Assembly (NCBI GenBank): GCA_964019425.1
Contig: OZ025863.1
Coordinates: 441,501 to 505,500 of the forward strand
Origin: Flectonema sp. DT1601
Taxonomy: Eukaryota > Euglenozoa > Diplonemea > Diplonemida > Diplonemidae
Length of the DNA: 64,000 bases
Direction of reading: 5' to 3'
This document shows positions 56,201 through 64,000 of this stretch, piece by piece. Positions within the stretch are counted from its first letter, which is position 1, and each line of letters starts with the position of its first letter. Below the pieces are notes generated by a model that was not told the origin of the DNA, made no database searches, and worked only from the letters and a program-made list of their open reading frames with translations. The translations under genes and the position numbers were made by a program.

Positions 56201-58165
56201 CTCAGTTCTTAGTCAATATAAAACAGCAATAGCAGATCATGCTGAGGGATTGGTACTACTGCTTCAAGAACAAGAAACTGATGTTAGAAACGGTATTGAA
56301 ATTGAGAGGACATTTCACTTTAGGAATTTACGTTATAGTTCAGTTGAACAGCAGTCTAGAGATCACATCTGTGGTAGTGAATTAATTAATTTTCAATTAA
56401 TTACAATGGACGATGAGGAATCTGTAAGAAACATAATCGACACAAATCGATTATTTGGACTCAGAGCTCTTTATCGAATTAGGTTAGAGGCATGGCAGCG
56501 AACACTTCTACAGCAAGACAGGGTCCGATGTGTTTTACTTCTCTTGTCTGAAATTGAAGAGGCTGAGAGGGAGTTGGTGAAGGCTGATTACTTCCGACAG
56601 CTTTCATTTGTTAAATTATTGAGAACAGAGAACAATGAACGCATCGATAATCAGTTTATGTACGGCAACAAGTTTCTCCGTCTTTGCGAACTTCAAGAAG
56701 ACGTTCACAGGAGATCAGTTCAACAAACTCTTCTCAGATGCCAGCAATCAATCGTCAGCAACAGTCAGGGCTCAGCATTTGTAGTTTTAGACAATAGTGA
56801 AGACATTGGCAGAGATTCCATTTATGTGGACGAGAAGAAATGGAGAAATCGTTGCGTCATTGCTGAGGAGAGCCTCCGACTACACGTTACTGTGCTACCG
56901 ATTCAAAGGCAGTGGATGATAAAACTGAGTTGGATGCATTTCAAAAACTCAATTAGTGAAATATTAAAACAAGCTAATAAAGATTCACGAGAGTTACTTA
57001 CTGAACACACTCTCAGTATGTTTGAGTATTCCGAACTGTCTCACAGACATGTCGTAAGTACATACGAGGAGAAGGATTTCACGTCACTAAAATATGAACA
57101 CTCGCAGTCATTGCGAATGCTGAATGCTCGAATTGGAGAACAAGCCGAACGCCTGGCGTTTGAAGACTACGAAACAGAACAACGACAAGCTACTCGTAAC
57201 AGTGAAGCTCTATCTAGAATTGAAGTAACATACACATCGGAAAATCAGTTTCGTCAAATTATATCAAATGACTGCTGGGCGTACTTCAGTCACATCATAT
57301 CATCTTCAGAGGAGGAAACTCGATCACGTTTGGAACCAGATCTCGAATCCTCTCTAAAGTCAATTCACACGATTCATGTTTTTGAGTATTCTGTTCTTTG
57401 TTTACAATCTGAAGAGAGTCTTGAAAGAGACTCAGTAGAGACATCAGAAACTGAAGATTTTCAGCAAGTCTCCGAAGCGATCACTTGGATGCAAAGAGGT
57501 CCGACAGAAATCATTGAAAGCGAATCGTCCATCCGAAATGAGATCATCGCGTTGGAATTCAAATCCAGAGAGTGTTTCCTTGAGGTATGTCATGTTTATA
57601 CTTTAATATCATTAATCACCTTTTTACTAAAAATAAACATCACAACCAGATCCACGATGGTCGACTAAATCAAATGGACCGTCGAATGCAAGCAGCAATT
57701 AAAATTCAATTATCATGGAAAAGGTACATGGCGATGTGCATGACTGAAGCGTTGCATGCAATTAGAGTCAATGAATTCATCGTCGCAGAGACTGACTATC
57801 GAGGAGCATGTGCTGTACAAATTCAAGCTCGTTGGAAAGGATTTATTGTCAGGCAATGTGGTGGTTTGGAATTACTTATTCACGAGCGTGAAGAACGAAT
57901 TAAGACTCGTGAGATGAAAGAGCTCAGAGACAGTGGCTGTCGTATTATTCAGAGAGCGTTCTTTAGAAATGGACTTCGTAATTCTGATATCAAGCGAGCA
58001 TTGAATGAGAAGAAAGCTTTGCAGAAAGAGAGAATCTCATTCGCAGAAATGAAAGAGTTCGTTGAAGAACTCAATCACTACGCTGGACTCGTACAAGCAG
58101 CTTGGAGAATGTATCAGGTTAGGAAATGGTTGGTAGAGCAAACCTTCCGCGGTGAATGGGCATAG
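53232..58165 (+). CDS. Large IQ-motif, helix-rich protein, 1622 aa, 2 exons
   Basis: Exons 53232-57584 and 57650-58165, joined across a 65-bp intron (GTATGT...AACCAG). Almost all of the protein is Glu/Arg/Gln-rich and helical with recurring segments of the form (E)E-x-x-x-R-x-x-I/L, in loose internal repeats. IQ-like calmodulin-binding motifs are AVLPIQRCYRVWTAKKK, VTVLPIQRQWMIKL and, in exon 2, AAIKIQLSWKRYMAM, CAVQIQARWKGFIVRQ, CRIIQRAFFRNGLR and GLVQAAWRMYQVRKW. I do not recognise a named family; long IQ proteins of this type are frequent in cilia and the cytoskeleton. The start codon is preceded by a 3-codon upstream frame. Confidence 0.85.
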
Positions 58166-58358
58166 CAATATTGCTCTTCCTTTAATTTTAGTTCTATTAT
58201 TTATTACACTTTTTTATTATATCTGCCTTCTGGTGAATATGATTCTTTATTCGGTGACCCCTCTTAAAAAGGACGGATTATTCCGTTGACTTATTTATTA
58301 TCATTTTACTGTTTTTTTCTTTCATCATCAGGGCTGGGCAGTCCCCCAAAAAAAAAAG
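58166..58358. other. Short intergenic spacer
   Basis: T-rich, containing TTTCTTTCATCATCAG 27 nt before the kinase ATG. Confidence 0.5.
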
Positions 58359-60073
58359 ATGTCGACTGTCGACAAGGAACAGCAGAACGAAGCTTCGGAT
58401 TTGCAGGTATGCATTAGATTTCTGTTTCTTTTTTTTCGCATTCTATAAAACACTAACGATGACGACTATTTCAAAAACAGCCTTCTGAAGTGTTAAATCT
58501 ATTCCAAAAGCACAGTGAGTTGTTCGAAAAAGCACTCGACTCGTTAAAGTCTGAAGCTGTTGCACCAGTTCCAAATGCGATGCCTGCCCCCGCCCCGCCA
58601 GCCGGAGGAAGGAGGAGCACCGTTCTCTATGAGATAGCTGTCAGGTGTTTGACGGAAGAAACGAAGGAAAGGAGGAGAGAGAGTCAGGAAAAACTAATGG
58701 AAAATGACTACCTCCTGGGGAAAGTCCTCCAATCACGAGGAACTGGTGCTCCTGAATCCTGGGTCGATGGAGTCCGCCCTCGATCACTTCGTCAGAAGTT
58801 GGCGGATCTCGAAAAACAACGAAACGATGTAAAGACTCAGGGAAGGGAAATCAGAAGACTCCCTGACTCGTATCATCAACGGTTGCTACTCGAGATTAAT
58901 AAGAGAAAGTTAGAAGTGTTTCGTAGGAATGAAGTGGAACTTCGCGAAGAGTTGGCTGGATTCGCTTTGGAAAAAGCACTTCACATCAAAGAGTTTAGAA
59001 GAATGAGAGATGAGTCAATGTCAGCTCTGTTTTATCAATTCCCAGTACTAGACAATGGAAGGTATCTCGTCTTACATTTATTAGGAAGGGGTGGATTTAG
59101 CGAAGTATGGAAAGCAATGGACATCGACACCTGCAACATGGTTGCAGTTAAAGTACATCAGTTAAGCTCAGCTTGGTCATCATCTAAAAAACAGCAATAC
59201 AGAAGACACGCTCGTCGTGAATATGATATTCAAAAGGCTGCTAGACATAAGAGAATTGTTTCTTTAATTGACTGTTTTGAACTCAGTGAGAACTCTTTCT
59301 GTACAGTCTTAGAATACACTCCATACGGTGATCTCGACTCTTTCTTAAAGAAACATAAAGACGTTCAAGAAACTACTGTTCGTCCTTTGATGGCACAGAT
59401 TCTCTCTGGTCTGGCGTACCTTCACTCTCAGAAAGTCATTCACTACGATTTGAAACCAGCAAATGTCTTATTCTTCTCTCCCAGTGAGATCAAACTAACT
59501 GATTTTGGACTTTCAAAGTCGATGGCAGGGTCTGGAGGTGATGGAGAAGAAACAGCCATTGAGCTAACCTCACAAGGAGCTGGAACTTATTGGTATCTCC
59601 CACCAGAGTGTTTTGAAACTCGTTGGATTCCAAAAGTGACAGCAAAGGTTGACATCTGGGCTGCTGGAGTTGTTTTCTATCAAATGTTATTTGGAAGATG
59701 TCCATTTGGTCATGGATCATCACAGAAACAACTATTCACTGAGGGTATTATATTTAACGCCAGGACTGTAACGTTTCCTGCGAAACCAAAAGTATCAGAA
59801 GCTGCTAAAAGTATAGTCAGGCAATGCCTCGAATACAAACCAACCGATCGACCCACCGCCTCCGACCTCCTAACAGATCCTTACTTCTTCCAATCAACAG
59901 TTGGCCCAGGAGCTAAGAGGATGCAACAAATAACAGCTGCGACCATCATTAACAGAAATTCTAAGTGCGAGACGGTGGAAAAGGAAAAGCAAAAACGAGA
60001 CGAAGGTGAAGGTGACGGGACTGGGAATGTAGTGAAGGAGGTCACTCCTCAGAAAAAGCGTAAAAAACCCTGA
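58359..60073 (+). CDS. TLK: Tousled-like serine/threonine kinase, 2 exons
   Basis: Exons 58359-58406 (16 codons) and 58481-60073; 74-bp intron (GTATGC...AAACAG). The product is 546 residues. The N-terminal ~180 residues are coiled coil and disordered. The kinase domain (about 185-480) has GRGGFSEVWKA (P-loop), AVKVHQL (Lys), FCTVLEYTPYGDLDSFL, HYDLKPANVL (catalytic Asp), TDFGLSK and the Tousled hallmark LTSQGAGTYWYLPPECF. The C-terminus is basic (PQKKRKKP), a likely nuclear localisation signal. TLKs phosphorylate the histone chaperone Asf1 and act in chromatin assembly and chromosome segregation. Confidence 0.95.
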
Positions 60074-60635
60074 GAAGACTGACTTCTACATCGACTGTAA
60101 CACTAAAGTGAATCCTTCACAGAACATACTCTGTGATGACTGGCGGTAGTAGCTACTTAGCTACTTCACATCAACTGTGTTATTACAATCTGTTCCACAG
60201 TTATTTGTACTCTTCGGTCAACTTGACCAATCGATTCGACGTCAGTTTGTGTGTCGTGTGTCGCATAACCTCGTCTACATTTTACTTTTTTTTTCAAAAT
60301 ATGACCTTCCCAGTAAGAAGCTGCTGTTGGTAAATAGCAGCTTTACACTCTTCTACTAATGTAATAAAGGGAACGGTATTCTGGAGGGTATAAAATTTTT
60401 TAACTTTTAACCCACCCCCGGTGACACACAATCGTATTATTTAATCACGTCTTGTGTGTCGCTGCTTGGTTCTGTATCGAATGTTTATTGTGAAAATGGT
60501 CTTTTGTAATCTTTCAAACATTGTAACCGTTCTTGTTTTCAGGTACCATCGGTAATGTGAAAGATGATATTTTTGATCTTTTTCTAATTAACGAAAAAAT
60601 AAATTCATTTACAGGACTTGTTGATCAAAAAAAAA
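60074..60635. other. Intergenic spacer
   Basis: No gene; TTCATTTACAG ends about 21 nt before the calpain start. Confidence 0.5.
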
Positions 60636-63600
60636 ATGGCTACGACAAAGGAACTGAAAGATGGACTAACTCTCGAAGAGATACCTTGTGATGAGGGGAA
60701 GCACATGAAGTTAACAAACAGTACCGTTGATAAACAATTTATCGTAAAGTACGGATTCAAGTCTGGAGACCCAACTCCAATGGGCGACACTAAAATAGAA
60801 GGAGGAAAATACATCCTATCCGTCCACCCTGGAGAGACATTAGACTTTGTAAAAGGTAAATGGAACGGACTTACAAAGAGCATCGCAACAGGTCCATGCA
60901 GCAAGGAGTGGCAGGAGAAGCAGGCTGGTAAAGCAAAGGAGGGGAACGCCAACGAATTAGAGAAAGTTAAACAACTTATTATCGACAACAAGCTGAAAGA
61001 TTCCGATGCCGCTGCAGTAGCCCAGCTCTGCGAAAAGAATAAAATTCCATTTATTGACACCACATTCTTACCTTTAGATAACAGCTTACAATCATCGTGG
61101 CAGAAGGGTGACATGAAGATGTATCCTTTTAAACGTCCTTCGCAATGGGAGCTTTTAAGTGACAAAGGTCTAAAGCCATCACTCTTTGTTAACAAGATTG
61201 AACCTGCGGATATTAATCAGGGAGCCTTAGCAGATTGTTACCTGATGGGTGCTCTTAGTTCAGTAGCTAAGGAAGATTATTTAGTACAACAAATGTTCTC
61301 TGAGAAACAAAATCCTGATCTAGGTATCTACAGAGTTAAACTGTGTAAAGATGCTTGGTGGAGAACAGTTACAATCGATGACTTCTTACCTTGCAGTGGT
61401 CCTAAACCAGCCTTTGCTCGTAACAGAGACGAACCTGAAGAGCTCTGGGTAGGTCTTGTTGAGAAAGCTTATTCTAAAGTAAACGGTTCATACTTCGCTA
61501 TGAAGACTGGTCAATGTGCTGCTGCACTTGCTGACCTAACTGGTTGTCCTTACAAGACTACTGCAGTATCTGATGACTTGTGGGATTCAATGCTTCAACA
61601 GAGTGGTGAAGGAGTCCTTCAGGTATTTGGTACTCCAGGTAAGAATCTGATGTACGTTGATGAGAAGCTCCAAAAACCAGACGACAAGAAGATGTGGGAA
61701 GAGTACCGCGCTGTTGAATTGATCTGTGAGCACTCTTACTCAGTTTTGAAGTGCATAACTACAAAGAAGGGAGAAAAGTTAGTGAAACTAAGAAACCCTT
61801 GGGGAACTACTGATCATGGATTGTGGAAGGGGAAATGGAGTTTATCTGACCCAGCCTGGACACCTGCAATGAAGAGTGAAGTTGTTTGGGACGAAACTGA
61901 TGGAGTATTTTGGATGTCCTGGAATGATTGCTGTAAATGGTTCAACTCAGTAGCTGTCGGATATAACCTTCCTACATGGGAATCAGTTAGAGTAAAGGGA
62001 CAATGGGAGAAGGGAGTTTCATCTGTCTGTATCGAAATTGATGTGAAAGAGAAGACTCAAATGTGGGTAGGTCTTCATCAATCTGATACGAGAGGTATTA
62101 AACCTGGTTCTTGTCCTAATGCTTCCCTTTGTAATATGAACCTCTTCGTCGTAGCCCCTAAAAAGGATGGCGTAAAGGTAGTTGAATCCTACGGATGGTA
62201 TGTTCATTTCTAATATTACTTTTATTTCAATTCTGATTACAGCAGTCGGTGACAACGACCCGATGAGGTGATTCTGTGTTCAGTAACAAATACAATTTAA
62301 AACAGTGCTCGTCGTGATCGTTTTGGTCTTCTCAATCTCGATCCAGCTCAGGGTAAATTATTTATAATCGGTCAGCCAAAGGACGGTTCCATCAGCAAGA
62401 ATTTCGTTCTGTCGCTCTGCATTGAGAAGTTGGATGCCGTTTCTGTATTCTTCAACGGACCAAAAGACGCGAAACACTACGAAACTGCGAAGGATGTTGT
62501 GTTGACCCACTGGGAGCCACGTGAAGTAACTTATCAGGTGTGTTAGTACTTAATAGTTGACTTAGTCGTGTTAAAGCTGTACAACTAATTAAATAAAACA
62601 AACAACAGATCCAAGGACCAAAACTTTCAAAGAAAACAATCATCGAGCAGTCAGGCAAGCAACTCGGATGCGGAGAACCTGCGACTAGGGAAATTGTGAA
62701 GCCAACAAAGAAGGCCGCTGCGTATGTGTTTTATCGTTTATTTAATTTTGAAAAACCGTAAAAGCTTCCTACGCTTTGTCGCGATGTTATTTTATTTTCG
62801 GATCAAAAAAACTAATTACCAAAAAAAAAAAAAAACAGTGAAACAAACGGAGCGGAGTCTCCAAAGAAGCCTGCAATGAAAAAGGCAACTAAATTTGCTG
62901 AACCAGATTCCCCAAAGGCAACTAAATTTGCTGAACCAGATTCCCCAAAGAAGGCCGAGCCAAAGAAGGCTGCGAAATTCGCAGACCCTGCCTCTCCTGA
63001 GGTACCAAAGAAAACGGCGAAATTCGCAGATCCGTCATCGCCCAAGGCGGCAGTCAGAAGTGGATCAGGTGGGGCTCCAGGTAGCAAGTCTGCAATGACT
63101 AGCGCAGCTATGAGGAGTAAGACGACTGCAGCCCCATCATCAAAGCCTCTCAAGCCTCTTGCGAAACCAGCTCCTAAGAAAGACTTAACAGTTGAAGTGT
63201 TGTTAGTGAAAGCCACTAGTTTAATTAGTAAGGGTTCTCAAAATCCTTTCTGTGAGCTGAAACTTCGAACTGTTTCTGCTTCGGGTGTTGTTGGATCTGA
63301 TCACCCGACTCCTCAAAAACAAACATCGAAAGTTGTTAATAAGAACCTGAGCCCCAACTGGAATGAGAAGTTTAAATTTAACGTCCCAGGAAGTGATTGC
63401 ATAAGAATTAGTATATTTGGTAAGAAGATGATGGGAAAAGATTACCTTGGAAGAGTCGATGTTCTGGCATCTGATCTTTCCGAACTCCTCGACACCGAAT
63501 CCACGGCATCCAAAACATTTAAAATTTCAGGAGAAGACGAAGGTCGTGGACCAGTCTCCGGTACTATGGTATGTAATCTTGTATTTCCTTTGTGTGGGTA

Positions 63601-63663
63601 GACAAGAGAAGTGTTTTAAACAAACAAATCAACAAACAGGACATCACTTTCCGCAGATTGTAA
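60636..63663 (+). CDS. Calpain-type cysteine protease with kinetoplastid-like N-domain and C-terminal C2, 5 exons
   Basis: Exons 60636-62197, 62306-62537, 62609-62721, 62839-63568 and 63640-63663 (the last only 24 nt); introns of 108, 71, 117 and 71 bp. Product 886 residues. Residues ~10-95 (HMKLTNSTVDKQFIVKYGFK, then YILSVHPGETLDFVKGKWNG) resemble the small N-terminal domain (DUF1935) of kinetoplastid calpain-related proteins. The CysPc core is complete: C201 (INQGALADCYLMGALSS), H366 (CEHSYSVLKC) and N387 (LRNPWGT), so it should be catalytically competent. A calpain beta-sandwich follows, then a Lys/Pro linker with repeats (KFAEPDSPK and KFADP variants), then a C2 domain (DLTVEVLLVKATSL to the end) whose Ca-binding loops have few Asp residues. 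Confidence 0.92.
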
Positions 63664-64000
63664 TTCCTACAAAGTACATAAAAGGGAATTATTGTGTCAG
63701 CCGATTTATCTTCGGGTTGGTCAGCTGACTTGTATGCATGTGGTAAGGAAGGTTAGGTATCAATAACAGACTTATTAAAAAAAACCCCAAATACACGATT
63801 ATGAGCTCAATCATTATTTCTTTATATACATATATCCTATTTAACAAATAGTAGTATTCAATTCATACGATTCTTACTGTCCTTCACTTTTTGAGTGCTG
63901 TGTATTCCTCGTATTATTGTTGTCTTTACTTTTTCTTAAATGGGCCGGTCCCTGCAAACACGTGAAGTGCTTCAGAGTGATCGAATTTCTGATTTTTTTT
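63664..64000. other. 3' flank of the calpain gene
   Basis: No gene seen to the window edge; AT-rich. Confidence 0.4.

Overview
This is nuclear DNA of a unicellular eukaryote. It is AT-rich between genes, with very many poly(T)/poly(A) runs, and has about 18 short spliceosomal introns (61-117 bp). It encodes only eukaryotic families: fumarylacetoacetase, ribosomal protein eL20, Tousled-like kinase, calpain, a CHORD-CS protein, a PARP and a DENN protein. Every host gene I can support, from about 7 to 63.7 kb, lies on the + strand. Nearly every start codon has a usable 3' splice acceptor (often pyrimidine-rich, ending TCAG/ACAG/TTAG) a few to about 45 nt upstream with no matching upstream exon. 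That layout, and a calpain whose N-terminus resembles the domain of kinetoplastid calpain-related proteins, suggest a euglenozoan (or another lineage with polycistronic transcription and spliced-leader trans-splicing) that keeps cis introns. The lineage is an inference; the strand bias and the sites are seen directly. | Layout. 1-7.06 kb: gene-poor, homopolymer-rich DNA with small dispersed repeats and a decayed DNA transposon (2713-4675). 7.06-13.55 kb: UAS-UBX protein, fumarylacetoacetase (3 exons), SET-domain methyltransferase (2 exons) and an unrecognised 484-aa protein. 13.55-17.39 kb: no gene. 17.39-18.2 kb: five 173-bp tandem repeats that copy the leader and first codons of the next gene. 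18.2-22.1 kb: two coiled-coil proteins flanking eL20, then a small ubiquitin-like (beta-grasp) gene. 22.15-23.94 kb: a second DNA transposon with ~190-bp terminal inverted repeats. 24.6-28.7 kb: secreted FkbM-like methyltransferase and SMCR8-like DENN protein. 29.25-41.04 kb: three near-identical ~3.1-3.4 kb tandem units, each with a chimeric transporter-N-terminus/LRR gene and a beta-grasp/LRR gene, ending at the intact phosphate-transporter-like MFS gene that supplied the transporter piece. 43-63.7 kb: small unknown protein, PDZ protein, Rieske protein, eight-zinc-finger PARP, CHORD-CS, APP1-like phosphatase, 1622-aa IQ protein, Tousled-like kinase, and calpain-C2 (5 exons). | The most unusual parts are the LRR/transporter segmental triplication, whose units differ in length only by whole 75-bp LRR repeats, one 180-bp indel and one base; the zinc-finger-array PARP with an H-Y-V triad; and two visibly different classes of 3' splice site (A/C-rich in cis introns, often pyrimidine-rich before start codons). 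Apart from stress, ubiquitin and chromatin themes in single genes, neighbouring genes do not form an obvious pathway, as expected for a polycistronic array.
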